Source: Bacteroidaceae bacterium (GTDB lineage Bacteria; Bacteroidota; Bacteroidia; Bacteroidales; Bacteroidaceae). Taken from it: 64,000 nt of DNA. The translations under genes and the position numbers were made by a program. The stretch spans positions 1-64,000 of the forward strand of contig JAKSJB010000010.1 of assembly GCA_024398475.1 (NCBI GenBank), written 5' to 3'. Shown piece after piece: positions 8,123 to 17,786 of this stretch. Below the pieces are notes generated by a model, which worked only from the letters and a program-made list of their open reading frames with translations, was not told the origin of the DNA and did no database searches. The first letter of the stretch is position 1, and each line of letters starts with the position of its first letter.

Positions 8123-9454
8123 ATGGATGCAAAAAAAGTAATTGACGACCTCAAGCGTCGTTTTCCTAATGAGCCTGAATACCACCAGGCAGTAGAAGAA
8201 GTTCTCGGCACAATCGAAGAAGAGTACAACAAGCACCCTGAATTCGATAAGGCTAATCTTATTGAACGTCTCTGCATTCCAGATAGAGTTTTCCAATTCC
8301 GTGTAAACTGGATGGACGACAATGGCAACGTACAGACAAACATGGGTTACCGTGTACAGCATAATAACGCAATCGGTCCTTACAAGGGAGGTATCCGTTT
8401 CCACAGTTCAGTAAACCTTGGAATCCTCAAGTTCCTTGCATTTGAGCAGACATTCAAGAATTCACTCACTACACTCCCTATGGGTGGTGGTAAAGGTGGT
8501 TCAGACTTCTCTCCACGTGGAAAGAGCAACGCAGAAGTAATGCGTTTCTGCCAGGCATTCATGCTCGAACTCACTCGTCACATCGGTCCTGACACAGACG
8601 TACCAGCAGGTGATATCGGTGTAGGTGGCCGTGAAGTAGGTTATATGTTCGGTATGTATAAGAAACTCAAGAACGAGTTCACTGGTACATTCACAGGAAA
8701 GGGTCGCGAATTCGGTGGATCACTCATCCGTCCAGAAGCAACAGGTTACGGTAACGTTTACTTCCTCGTTGAAATGCTCAAGACCAGAGGTCTGGAACTC
8801 AAGGGCAAGTCAGTACTTATCTCAGGATCAGGTAACGTAGCACAGTACACAGCAGAGAAGGTTCTCCAACTCGGAGGTAAGGTTCTCACAATGTCAGACT
8901 CAGACGGTTACGTTTACGATCCAGACGGAATCGACCGCGAAAAGCTCGACTACATCATGGAACTCAAGCAAGTTTACCGTGGACGTATCAAGGAATATGC
9001 AGAAAAGTACGGTTGCAAGTATGTTGCTGGCGAACGTCCTTGGCACGAGAAGGCAGATATCGCACTTCCTTGCGCAACTCAGAACGAAATCAACGAAGAG
9101 CAGGCTAAGGCACTCATCGCAAACGGTGTAATCGCAGTAAGCGAAGGTGCAAACATGCCATCTACTCCAGGCGCAACACGCGTATTCCAGGAGGCTAAGA
9201 TTCTCTACACTCCAGGTAAGGCTTCAAACGCAGGTGGTGTTTCTGTATCAGGTCTCGAAATGAGCCAGAACTCAGAACGTCTCTCTTGGACTTCAGAAGA
9301 AGTTGACCAGCGTCTCCACATGATTATGGAAGACATTCACGCAAACTGTGTGAAGTATGGTACAGAGCCAGACGGATACATCAACTACGTCAAGGGCGCA
9401 AACATTGCCGGCTTCATGAAGGTTGCCAAGGCAATGATGGCACAAGGCTATTAA
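8123..9454 (+). CDS. gdhA: NADP-type glutamate dehydrogenase
   Basis: 443 residues, the small hexameric class. It catalyses reductive amination of 2-oxoglutarate with ammonia, the main ammonia-assimilation step in many gut Bacteroidales. Visible motifs: substrate site GPYKGGIRFHSSVN, catalytic-lysine loop MGGGKGGSDFSPRGKS, PAGDIGVGGREVGYM, and the dinucleotide-binding turn SGSGNVAQYTAEK followed by SDSDG. The GSGNVAQY...SDS pattern is that of NADP-specific enzymes such as E. coli GdhA, so an anabolic NADPH role is inferred. It has its own promoter (7962-7993) and terminator (9496-9527), so it is transcribed separately from its paralogue 240 bases downstream. Confidence 0.95.
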   Translation: MDAKKVIDDLKRRFPNEPEYHQAVEEVLGTIEEEYNKHPEFDKANLIERLCIPDRVFQFRVNWMDDNGNVQTNMGYRVQHNNAIGPYKGGIRFHSSVNLGILKFLAFEQTFKNSLTTLPMGGGKGGSDFSPRGKSNAEVMRFCQAFMLELTRHIGPDTDVPAGDIGVGGREVGYMFGMYKKLKNEFTGTFTGKGREFGGSLIRPEATGYGNVYFLVEMLKTRGLELKGKSVLISGSGNVAQYTAEKVLQLGGKVLTMSDSDGYVYDPDGIDREKLDYIMELKQVYRGRIKEYAEKYGCKYVAGERPWHEKADIALPCATQNEINEEQAKALIANGVIAVSEGANMPSTPGATRVFQEAKILYTPGKASNAGGVSVSGLEMSQNSERLSWTSEEVDQRLHMIMEDIHANCVKYGTEPDGYINYVKGANIAGFMKVAKAMMAQGY

Positions 9455-9495
9455 TAGGATATACTACCATAGCATAACTAAATTAAACACGACGA

Positions 9496-9527
9496 GAAAA
9501 GGCGTACCAGTGATGGCACGCCTTTTC
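9496..9527 (+). terminator. Terminator after the first glutamate dehydrogenase gene
   Basis: GAAAAGGCGT (9496-9505) pairs with ACGCCTTTTC (9518-9527), with extra CC/GG pairing inside the loop. It isolates gdhA from the second copy. Confidence 0.8.
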
Positions 9528-9557
9528 GCATTATAAAGATAATTCTTTCTAAAATAT

Positions 9558-9588
9558 TTTGTTTAGAAGAAAAATAGCACTATATTTG
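9558..9588 (+). promoter_or_regulatory. Promoter for the second glutamate dehydrogenase gene
   Basis: TTTG (9558-9561), 19-base spacer, TATATTTG (9581-9588): a full consensus match. The leader is about 100 bases. Confidence 0.75.
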
Positions 9589-9695
9589 CACGTGACAAAC
9601 AACAGCAAACCGATAAGTCGTGCTGACAAACCATACTTAATTACCACACAATGAACATTACTGAACAATACACAATATTCTAATCACTTAATACT

Positions 9696-11033
9696 ATGGA
9701 TATTCAAAAAATCATGCTTGGGTTGGAAGCCAAGCACCCGGGAGAAAAAGAATATCTCCAGGCAGTCAAGGAAGTTCTGATGTCAATCAAAGACGTCTAC
9801 GAGCAACACCCTGAATTCGAGAAGGCAAAAATCATTGAGCGCCTTGTAGAACCAGAACGCATCATCACGTTCCGCGTGCCTTGGGTAGATGACAAAGGAG
9901 AAGTACAGGTGAACATCGGATACCGCGTACAGTACAACAGTGCCATTGGACCATACAAGGGCGGAATCAGATTTCACGCCAGCGTCAACCTTTCCATCCT
10001 GAAGTTCCTGGGGTTCGAGCAGACTTTCAAGAATGCCTTAACCACACTTCCAATGGGAGGAGGAAAGGGAGGAAGCGATTTCTCGCCAAGAGGCAAGAGT
10101 GATTCAGAAGTCATGCGTTTCTGTCAGGCATTCATGTCAGAGCTGTACAGGCACATCGGTCCTGAAGTCGATATTCCTGCCGGAGACATTGGAGTAGGCG
10201 CACGCGAAGTAGGTTACATGTTCGGAATGTATAAGAAACTGACCCACGACTGGAGTGGAGTATTCACAGGCAAAGGACTTGAATACGGAGGTAGCCTCGT
10301 CCGTCCTGAAGCCACAGGTTTCGGTGGACTGTATTTCGTAAATGAAATGCTTGAAAGCAAAGGAATCGACATAAAAGGCAAGACGGTTGCTATCAGTGGA
10401 TTCGGAAACGTAGCATGGGGAGCAGCAACCAAAGCGACACAACTCGGAGCCAAAGTCATCACAATAAGCGGACCTGACGGATACATCTATGATCCATCAG
10501 GACTGAATGAAGAAAAGATTGAATACATGCTTGAGTTGCGTGCAAGCGGAAACGACATCTGCGAACCATACGCGGAGAAATTCCCTGAAGCCAAGTTCAT
10601 CAAGGACAGACGGCCTTGGGAAGTCAAGTGTGATATTGCCCTACCTTGTGCCACCCAAAACGAACTGAACGGAGAAGACGCAAGAAATCTCATCAGCAAC
10701 GGTGTGACCTGTATAGGTGAAATAAGCAACATGGGCTGTACACCTGAAGCCATAGACCTGTTCATTGAAAACAAGATGCTGTATGCACCAGGCAAAGCCG
10801 TAAACGCAGGTGGAGTTGCCACGTCAGGACTGGAGATGAGTCAGAATGCCATGCATCTGAGTTGGACAGCCAAGGAAGTTGACGAAAAACTTCACTACAT
10901 CATGCACAGCATACATGAACAATGTGTACGCTATGGCAAGGAAGCCGATGGTTACATCAACTATGTCAAGGGTGCAAATATAGCAGGATTTATGAAAGTT
11001 GCAAAAGCCATGATGGCCCAAGGTATTGTCTAA
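9696..11033 (+). CDS. gdhB: NAD-type glutamate dehydrogenase (paralogue)
   Basis: 445 residues, colinear with the preceding enzyme and clearly its paralogue (shared GPYKGGIRFHASVN, MGGGKGGSDFSPRGKS, PAGDIGVGAREVGYM, and the same YINYVKGANIAGFMKVAKAM end). The coenzyme site differs: SGFGNVAWGAATKATQLGAK followed by SGPDGYIYDPSG. This is nearly the pattern of the NAD-specific enzyme of Clostridium symbiosum (GFGNVAWGAA, LSGPDGYIYDP), which lacks the residues that hold the NADP 2-prime phosphate. I infer NAD use and a catabolic or dual role, opposite to its neighbour. The symbol gdhB follows Bacteroides usage. It has its own full-consensus promoter and no strong terminator. Confidence 0.9.
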   Translation: MDIQKIMLGLEAKHPGEKEYLQAVKEVLMSIKDVYEQHPEFEKAKIIERLVEPERIITFRVPWVDDKGEVQVNIGYRVQYNSAIGPYKGGIRFHASVNLSILKFLGFEQTFKNALTTLPMGGGKGGSDFSPRGKSDSEVMRFCQAFMSELYRHIGPEVDIPAGDIGVGAREVGYMFGMYKKLTHDWSGVFTGKGLEYGGSLVRPEATGFGGLYFVNEMLESKGIDIKGKTVAISGFGNVAWGAATKATQLGAKVITISGPDGYIYDPSGLNEEKIEYMLELRASGNDICEPYAEKFPEAKFIKDRRPWEVKCDIALPCATQNELNGEDARNLISNGVTCIGEISNMGCTPEAIDLFIENKMLYAPGKAVNAGGVATSGLEMSQNAMHLSWTAKEVDEKLHYIMHSIHEQCVRYGKEADGYINYVKGANIAGFMKVAKAMMAQGIV

Positions 11034-11065
11034 CCGAAGCATAGCATTCATTAACAGAAGATTCC

Positions 11066-11112
11066 ATGCGGTTTCACTTTTGAAACATTTAGTATCGAGA
11101 ATGAAACCACAT
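11066..11112. promoter_or_regulatory. Inverted repeat upstream of susC (possible operator)
   Basis: ATGCGGTTTCA (11066-11076) and TGAAACCACAT (11102-11112) are inverted copies with one difference, and GTTTCA-CTTT-TGAAAC inside forms a second palindrome (11071-11086). It lies 65 bases before the susC -7 box. There is no T-run, so an operator is as likely as a weak terminator for the gene before it. Confidence 0.4.
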
Positions 11113-11177
11113 TAACATATATTATATATTTGATAGGAATTGTATCATTTATAAATATAATTATATATAATAGAAAT

Positions 11178-11185
11178 TATCTTTG
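11178..11185 (+). promoter_or_regulatory. -7 element TATCTTTG upstream of susC
   Basis: TATCTTTG at 11178-11185 without a clear -33 partner, as expected for an activated promoter. It predicts a long untranslated leader of about 250 bases before the ATG at 11444. Confidence 0.55.
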
Positions 11186-11443
11186 CAGTTGGAAAATCTG
11201 CGGTTACACCAACAACACTAAAGAAGGCTACGACGAAAGTAATCAGACAGTCACGTCCAATTTGTGTTGTATAGTAATAACGCAAACTACCAGTTGTCTT
11301 GCAAGAACTTGAACAAATGCTCCAAAGACATCAATCAAACGAATCAAAGACACGCCTTGTGCGTGCCAAAAGCAACAATACAATTTTTGTATTTATTAAT
11401 CATTTTTCAATTACCTAATTTATCAATCAAATTACCAAAACTT

Positions 11444-14400
11444 ATGAAAACAAGATTTTTGTTTTTGATGGCGATTTGCATGCTTGCTGTAACAACAGCC
11501 ATGGCACAAATCACAGTGAAGGGACAGGTACTTTCAGCTACTGATGGCGAAAGCCTTATCGGCGCAGCTATTCAGGAAGTGGGGACCAGCAATGGTACAG
11601 TTTCCGATGTAAACGGTAACTTCTCACTCAAGGTGAAGGAAGGCGCATCCCTTAAGGTTTCTTATGTTGGTTATATACCTCAGACTCTGAAGGCAAAGGC
11701 CAACCTCGTTGTTAAACTTCAAGAAGACACAAAAACTCTTGACGACGTAGTTGTCATCGGTTATGGTGTTCAGAAGAAGAGCGACTTGACAGGTGCAGTT
11801 GGTTCTGTTAAGGAAGCAGACTTGAAGAACCGTGCAACCTCTGATGCTGCAGCAGCACTTCAGGGAAAAGTTGCTGGTGTTCAGATTCTCACATCAAGTG
11901 GTGCGCCAGGCGGTGGTTCTGAAATCCGCGTACGTGGTGTATCATCAAACTCAGGAGAACTTGGTCCACTGCTTATCGTCGATGGTCTTAAAGTTGACAA
12001 CATCCAGTACCTCGACCCAGAAATGATTGAATCAATCGAAGTATTAAAGGATGCTGCTTCTGCAGCAATTTATGGTGTTCAGGCAGGTAATGGTGTTGTT
12101 TTGATTACCACAAAGAACGGTAAAGGTCAGTATGCTGAAAGTGGTCGTATTTTCTATAATGCACAGTTCCAGTTGAGTTCACTTGCACGCAAGCCAAAGG
12201 TACTCAATGCAGCAGACTATATCGCCTATGGTAAGGAACAAGGCTTCCTTTCTGACGAAAAGCTAGCAGCATATGGATACAACGGAGAAGACGTTTGTTG
12301 GGCAGACGAAGTATTTGAGCCAACTTGGAGTAACCGTCACACTGTAGGTTTCCAGGGAGCAAACGAAAAGGGTTCTTTATTTGCAGCTATCAACAATATT
12401 TATAATAATGGTATCTTCGTAGGTGACAAGGATGTTTACAAGCGTCTTTCATTCCAAGTAAATGCAGAATACAAGATTAAGCCTTGGTTGACAGTTGGTA
12501 CAAACAACTCTATTGAAAAGTACAAGACTAAGTCTGTAAGCCAGCAGAACGATAATGGTACAGCACTCCTCGCTTCAATTACAACAGACCCATTGTTCGG
12601 TCCTCTTTGCACAGATGATTCCCAGTTGACACTTCGTCAGCAAAATGCTATTGCAAGTGGAATTGCTGTTCTTCAGAATGAAAACGGACAATACTACCGC
12701 GTGTCTCCAGTCAGTGGTGAAACTCAATCTTCAAACCCATTCATCAAGCGCGATGCTATTGATGGTTATAATGAAGGTCTTTCACTTCGCGGTAATGCAT
12801 ACTTGAATTTCAATCCAATCAAGGAACTCGTGTTCACATCACGTTTCGGATATCGTCTGCACCAGTCAAATTCTCACAGTTATGAATTCCCATTCGAAGC
12901 AAATGAATTTGTACGCAGAACTACTTATCTTATTTCTGCAAACGCAAACAACAGTTACTACTACAACTGGGAAAACTTTATAAACTTCAACAAGACATTT
13001 GCTGAAAAGCACAACTTCGGTGCAATGCTCGGTATGTCATACGAAGAAAGACATTCAGACAATGTTTCTGCTTCTTCTGAAGGTGAAAATATTTTAAGTG
13101 GCTATGCTGAAAACTTCCGTTATCTTGATTATGTAACTGCCGACGCTCCAAAGAGCATTGGCAATGCACCTTCATACTCACGAAATATGGCATACTTTGG
13201 ACGTCTCACATATAATTACGACAGCCGTTACTATATTCAGGCAAACTTCCGCGCTGACGCATTCGACTCTGCTTATCTGCCATCTGCAGAACGTTGGGGA
13301 TACTTCCCTTCATTCTCTGCAGGTTGGACTGTAAGCAACGAAAAGTTCTTCAAGGACAATGTTAACACTGACACATTCAACTTCTTAAAGATTCGTGCAT
13401 CTTGGGGTAAGAATGGTAACATCAATGTATTAAGAGGATATCCTTACGAATACGCTACAGTTATCAATGCAAATACAGACTGGTATCAGTACGAACCATA
13501 CAACTCAACTCTATCATATGGTTCAGTAACAAACGGTCTTCCTAACCCTAATCTTAAATGGGAAACTTCTAAGCAAATCGACCTCGGTCTTGATGCTCGT
13601 TTCTTCAACAACCGACTCACTGTTGGTATCGACTGGTTCAAGAAGACAACAGAAGGTCTTCTCGTTAATGTAACTCCTGTTATCGAAACAGGTGTCGGCC
13701 GAACAATGCTGAATGCAGGTGATGTAGAAAACTCAGGTTTTGAAGTTGAAGTTGGATGGCAAGACAGAATTGGAGATCTCAAGTACAGTGTAAATGCAAA
13801 CCTTTCAACTCTCCACAACGAAATGACATATCTGGATCCTACAGTAGACAGAATTCCGGGCGTAGCACTTCAAGGTAGCGGTATTTCAACAGTTTGTATG
13901 CCAGGCCACTCTTTGTGGTTCTTGCGTGGATACGAAGTTGACCACATCGACAAAACTACAGGTGAAGCTGTATTCAAAGATATCAATGGCGACGGTGTAT
14001 GGAATGCTGACGATATGACAGACCTCGGCTGCGGTCTTCCAAAAGTAACATACGGAATCACTGTAAACCTCGAATACAAGGGCTTTGATTTCACACTCTT
14101 CGGTACAGGAGCTGCCGGTCAGAAGATTCTTCCACAGGCTTGGCGTTCTGACCGTCCATACTGTAACAACTACGATTGGTTCTATCACAACTCTTGGACT
14201 GCAAATAACACGAATGCCGCATTCCCAGCAGTCAGCAAGTGGTCAACTGATGTCTACAGTTCAAACCTCACAGTATTCAATGGATCTTACTTCAAGATCA
14301 AGACCATCCAATTAGGCTACACAATTCCTAAGAACATCACTAAGAAGTTCTTCGTAAGTGACCTACGCGTATTTGCATCTCTCGAAAACTTCTTTACTTT

Positions 14401-14524
14401 CACAGATTACGTAGGTCTTGACCCTGAAGCTGCATCCCAGAACTCTTCAAATGGTATGGGTATCGATATGGGTACTTACCCAACAGCAAAGCAGTTCATT
14501 TTAGGTTTCAATCTTTCATTCTAA
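11444..14524 (+). CDS. SusC/RagA-family TonB-dependent outer-membrane transporter
   Basis: 1026 residues from the ATG at 11444. The frame stays open 60 codons further upstream, but only this start gives a signal peptide (MKTRFLFLMAICMLAVTTAM). Order: carboxypeptidase-D regulatory-like domain (about 24-100), TonB-box-like DDVVVIGYGVQKKSDLTGAV, plug (about 115-230, with GKVAGVQILTSSGAPGGGSE and the repeated ATTKNG-type end VVLITTKNGKG), then a 22-strand-type barrel ending FILGFNLSF. SusC proteins import glycans or other large ligands with a SusD lipoprotein lid, encoded 18 bases downstream. No glycoside hydrolase or sensor sits beside the pair, so the ligand cannot be inferred from context. Confidence 0.93.
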   Translation: MKTRFLFLMAICMLAVTTAMAQITVKGQVLSATDGESLIGAAIQEVGTSNGTVSDVNGNFSLKVKEGASLKVSYVGYIPQTLKAKANLVVKLQEDTKTLDDVVVIGYGVQKKSDLTGAVGSVKEADLKNRATSDAAAALQGKVAGVQILTSSGAPGGGSEIRVRGVSSNSGELGPLLIVDGLKVDNIQYLDPEMIESIEVLKDAASAAIYGVQAGNGVVLITTKNGKGQYAESGRIFYNAQFQLSSLARKPKVLNAADYIAYGKEQGFLSDEKLAAYGYNGEDVCWADEVFEPTWSNRHTVGFQGANEKGSLFAAINNIYNNGIFVGDKDVYKRLSFQVNAEYKIKPWLTVGTNNSIEKYKTKSVSQQNDNGTALLASITTDPLFGPLCTDDSQLTLRQQNAIASGIAVLQNENGQYYRVSPVSGETQSSNPFIKRDAIDGYNEGLSLRGNAYLNFNPIKELVFTSRFGYRLHQSNSHSYEFPFEANEFVRRTTYLISANANNSYYYNWENFINFNKTFAEKHNFGAMLGMSYEERHSDNVSASSEGENILSGYAENFRYLDYVTADAPKSIGNAPSYSRNMAYFGRLTYNYDSRYYIQANFRADAFDSAYLPSAERWGYFPSFSAGWTVSNEKFFKDNVNTDTFNFLKIRASWGKNGNINVLRGYPYEYATVINANTDWYQYEPYNSTLSYGSVTNGLPNPNLKWETSKQIDLGLDARFFNNRLTVGIDWFKKTTEGLLVNVTPVIETGVGRTMLNAGDVENSGFEVEVGWQDRIGDLKYSVNANLSTLHNEMTYLDPTVDRIPGVALQGSGISTVCMPGHSLWFLRGYEVDHIDKTTGEAVFKDINGDGVWNADDMTDLGCGLPKVTYGITVNLEYKGFDFTLFGTGAAGQKILPQAWRSDRPYCNNYDWFYHNSWTANNTNAAFPAVSKWSTDVYSSNLTVFNGSYFKIKTIQLGYTIPKNITKKFFVSDLRVFASLENFFTFTDYVGLDPEAASQNSSNGMGIDMGTYPTAKQFILGFNLSF

Positions 14525-14542
14525 TTTAAATATTCGAAGATT

Positions 14543-16312
14543 ATGAAAAAAATATATTTATTTGCTGCAGTAGCAACACTTGCCCTTGGTTCTTGTAGCA
14601 CTGATGAACTTGACATTGATCAGAAAGGTGTTCTGCCACAGGAAGCATTTTACCAAAACGAAAGTGATGCACAAGCCGCATTGACTGCAGTTTATTATGA
14701 TACATTCAAGAACTTTGCTTTCATGGGTGAAGTTACTGGTTACAACTATGGACCATATTTTGGTCTAACAGTTTATCAAGGAGATGACATCTATATGGCA
14801 GGATCCGGTCCAGATGACTGTGTCGGTGAACGTGAATTCCACGATTTCCGTTTCACAAGTGATAATATTGTTGTTCTCGGTGCATACACCGCTTTCTATC
14901 GTTCAATTCAGAAGTGTAATCTTCTAATCAACAATTACCCTGAAGAAAAGCTGAAATTGCTCAATGAGAGCCAACAGAAAAAAATTAGACAATATATTGC
15001 AGAAGCACGCGCAATGAGAGCATTTGATCACATGATGCTTGCTATTTATTGGGGGAATCCTCCAATCGTTGAAAATGTTCTTGATGCCGCCGCACGCCCT
15101 TCAAACGCTCTTGAAGAAGGAAAAACAGTCCGCGATGCACAGGCTAAGGTTCTGAAATGGGTTGTTGATGAAATCGACCTCGCTCTTCCTAACCTTACAG
15201 AAAGGAACTCACCTACAGATAAGGCTGGTGCAGTTAGAATCACTAAGGGATTTGCAAATGCAATCAAGGGTAAGGCTCTTCTTTGGAAAGGCGACTATGC
15301 AGCTGCTAAGGATGCACTTGAAAAAGTCATAAAGTCTGGTAAGTATCAACTCGTTCCTTCTGAAAGGATAGGTGAACTTCTCCATGCAGACGGTAAGGCT
15401 GACGAAGAATCAGTATTTGAGTTCAACCTTGAGTTCGACGAGAAAGTTGTTGGATATTTTGACATCGCCGGACGAACTGGATGGAATGCTCACATGACAT
15501 TCAACTGGCGTTTTGAAAACATGCAAAATGGTTCATCTGTTGCAGACGCACAGGTCAACAACAATGGTTGGGGTTGGATGAACCCAACTGGTGATTTTGC
15601 ACGCGCCCTCATCGAAAATGACGGTATGGAATCTGCACGTCGTAAGGCATGGATTATGACATACGACGAGTATCTGTATAACGTACAGTGGTCTGACGAT
15701 GAGAATTTCGCACCGGGTAAGACTGACTTTAAGGCAAAAGACAAGTCACGTGGTATCAATTCTGTTGGTATTTATGGATGTGAAGGCTACTTCAACTGGA
15801 AGACTGTTGTCCACAAGGCTCAAAACGACATCTGCTCTGCTAATGAAGGTCAAAGAAACTTTAACATTATGCGATATGCAGAAGTTCTCCTTATGTATGC
15901 AGAATGCTGTGCTCAGCTTAACGAGACTACCGGAGACGGTTTGAAGTATCTTAACGACATCCAGAAACGTGCGCAGGCTAAGCACATCAGTACAGCATGT
16001 ACTCTTGATGAAGTCAAGAAGGAAAAGATGCTCGAACTTTGGATGGAAGGTGGCCGTTCTGCTGACCTCATTCGTTGGGGTGACACTAAAGCTCTTGAAA
16101 ATGCAGACTCTTATGTTCCTACATTTAGAGACAAGTTGACAGACGGTATGGCTTCTGAACATGAAGGTTACATTTCTGCAGATGGTGCAGACTTCTACAA
16201 GAAGACTTATTCTAATATTCTTGGTTACAAGAATGGCAAGCATGAGTTCCTTCCATTCCCTAAGCGCGCCGTTGACCTCAACTCTAACTTGGTTCAGAAC
16301 CCAGGTTGGTAA
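14543..16312 (+). CDS. SusD/RagB-family surface lipoprotein
   Basis: 589 residues. It has a lipoprotein signal peptide with lipobox LGSC (cysteine about residue 18), then the SusD-like N-terminal segment (LDIDQKGVLPQEAFYQNESDAQAALTAVYY region) and TPR-like helices (ARAMRAFDHMMLAIYWGNPP; KGKALLWKGDYAAAKDALEKV). The C-terminal RagB/SusD domain has LMYAECCAQLNE and ends EFLPFPKRAVDLNSNLVQNPGW, a typical family ending. It binds ligand at the cell surface and closes over the SusC channel encoded immediately upstream; the two genes form one operon ended by a strong terminator at 16361. Confidence 0.93.
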   Translation: MKKIYLFAAVATLALGSCSTDELDIDQKGVLPQEAFYQNESDAQAALTAVYYDTFKNFAFMGEVTGYNYGPYFGLTVYQGDDIYMAGSGPDDCVGEREFHDFRFTSDNIVVLGAYTAFYRSIQKCNLLINNYPEEKLKLLNESQQKKIRQYIAEARAMRAFDHMMLAIYWGNPPIVENVLDAAARPSNALEEGKTVRDAQAKVLKWVVDEIDLALPNLTERNSPTDKAGAVRITKGFANAIKGKALLWKGDYAAAKDALEKVIKSGKYQLVPSERIGELLHADGKADEESVFEFNLEFDEKVVGYFDIAGRTGWNAHMTFNWRFENMQNGSSVADAQVNNNGWGWMNPTGDFARALIENDGMESARRKAWIMTYDEYLYNVQWSDDENFAPGKTDFKAKDKSRGINSVGIYGCEGYFNWKTVVHKAQNDICSANEGQRNFNIMRYAEVLLMYAECCAQLNETTGDGLKYLNDIQKRAQAKHISTACTLDEVKKEKMLELWMEGGRSADLIRWGDTKALENADSYVPTFRDKLTDGMASEHEGYISADGADFYKKTYSNILGYKNGKHEFLPFPKRAVDLNSNLVQNPGW

Positions 16313-16360
16313 TCTTGATTAATTACATAGCCTAACGGCTATAACAATTAATAAACCAGA

Positions 16361-16390
16361 AGGAGGATGCACGAATGCATCCTCCTTTTT
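16361..16390 (+). terminator. Terminator after susD
   Basis: AGGAGGATGCA (16361-16371), loop CGAA, TGCATCCTCCT and then T5. It separates the susCD pair from the next gene, which has its own promoter. Confidence 0.85.
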
Positions 16391-16414
16391 GTAATGTTAT
16401 ATTTTCTCTAAAAG

Positions 16415-16445
16415 TTTTATATTTCTAAAAAAAGCAGTACCTTTG
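16415..16445 (+). promoter_or_regulatory. Promoter for the 16491 gene
   Basis: TTTT (16415-16418), 19-base spacer, TACCTTTG (16438-16445), about 45 bases before the ATG. Confidence 0.65.
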
Positions 16446-16490
16446 CATTTGAAATAATCTTCGATTCTCAAACAAAATAAAACAACAGTA

Positions 16491-17624
16491 ATGAAACGTT
16501 TATTTCTAATTGCAATTCTCCTATACAGTATGGCATGCTATGCACAGGACAATCCAAAATGCGGTTATATCATCACAAACAATCAAGATACCATCTTCGG
16601 TATGATTGATTACAGAACCAACGAAATCAACTCAACCCAATGCTATTTCAAGGCTGATGATTCTCAGGAATACACTTTATATAAGCCTAACGAAATTGCA
16701 GGTTACCGTTTCACAGACAACGGTCAGTATTTTGTAAGCCGCAACTTCAATGACGAAGACTGGTATTTCTATGAATTCTTAATAAACGGAATGCTCAATC
16801 TATATTGCATTCAGGATGGTATTGACAAGATATTCTATATTGAGAAGGAGAAAACAGGCCAAGTTGCAGCTTATAAAGAAGACATACTAATGTATCGTGG
16901 AGAAAATGATTTACAGAATCAGCAAACAAAGCAAAAAGCTCAGAATTTATTTTCAATAATCAGCGAATCGGAACAGGCACGAAAAGACCTTGAGATTGGA
17001 TCCATGACAAAAAACAAGATGGTAAAACTTGTAAAGGACTATCATGATGAACTGAATACTACTTCGGAAGATTACATTGAATTTCAGACAAACAACTCAA
17101 TCAATAAGAAGCAATGGAAATTCTCCGTATCTGCCGGTGCAGGATATGGGTGGTGGAAAGAAGGTGACGTACTGAAATACGATTTGTCTGGGCAGTCATA
17201 CACCATTGGTATGTGTTTTGAATACGAAAATATCAGATGGGCAAAAGGACAGACAATACAATACTCCTTGATGTTTACACATTGTACTGCACAGTCAAAA
17301 GATGATGTCCTACCTGACTGGCTTTATGACAGAACATTGAAATACGATTTCAATACATTAGCAATCGGTATAGGTCCAAAGTTTATCATCGGCAAAGAGA
17401 ATAAACCTTCATTTATTCTTCGATGCGGATATATGCCCTCATTAATAATCGCAAAGGCAAAGACAAAGATATTTGACAATTTCACGACTTTAAAGACATT
17501 AGGTGCATACGCAGGTGTTGGTGTTGAAATTCCAATGAATAAACATGCATTACTCATCAATGCAGACTATCGATGCGCATACAACAGCCACTATCTATTA
17601 GGAACAGTAGGATTCCGTTTCTAA
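16491..17624 (+). CDS. Exported protein with C-terminal outer-membrane-barrel-like domain
   Basis: 377 residues. A signal peptide ends near MACYAQ (residue 19). The N-terminal half begins CGYIITNNQDTIFGMIDYR and is rich in aromatic beta segments; this resembles exported Bacteroidetes proteins of unknown function that carry a small membrane barrel. The C-terminal half (QWKFSVSAGAGYGWWK, IGPKFIIGKENKPSFILRCGY, LLGTVGFRF) has alternating strands and ends in phenylalanine, as outer-membrane barrels do. It has its own promoter and follows the susD terminator, so it is not clearly part of that operon. No function can be assigned. Confidence 0.75.
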   Translation: MKRLFLIAILLYSMACYAQDNPKCGYIITNNQDTIFGMIDYRTNEINSTQCYFKADDSQEYTLYKPNEIAGYRFTDNGQYFVSRNFNDEDWYFYEFLINGMLNLYCIQDGIDKIFYIEKEKTGQVAAYKEDILMYRGENDLQNQQTKQKAQNLFSIISESEQARKDLEIGSMTKNKMVKLVKDYHDELNTTSEDYIEFQTNNSINKKQWKFSVSAGAGYGWWKEGDVLKYDLSGQSYTIGMCFEYENIRWAKGQTIQYSLMFTHCTAQSKDDVLPDWLYDRTLKYDFNTLAIGIGPKFIIGKENKPSFILRCGYMPSLIIAKAKTKIFDNFTTLKTLGAYAGVGVEIPMNKHALLINADYRCAYNSHYLLGTVGFRF

Positions 17625-17720
17625 ACAAACAATATTTTGGGTATTATATTTCCGTACCATTTGTGCATTGGTTCTCATTTTCCATATTGTGCAAATTTAC
17701 TTATTGGACACTATGCTTTC

Positions 17721-17786
17721 CGTTACTGACTCATAACTGACCTGTTACCGACTTACAGCGGTAGTACAGCGGAAATGCAGACATTT
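17721..17786. repeat. 11-bp array (TACAGCGGTAG type), inverted copy of 284-335
   Basis: Six 11-base units without indels: cgttactgact, cataactgacc, tgttaccgact, tacagcggtag, tacagcggaaa, tgcagacattt. 17728-17752 is the reverse complement of 284-308 with one change, and the tacagcg units match the right half of 438-624. Confidence 0.85.

Noticed and set aside
11264..11443. 60-codon N-terminal extension of SusC
   Set aside because: The signal peptide starts at the ATG at 11444; the upstream stretch is leader sequence.
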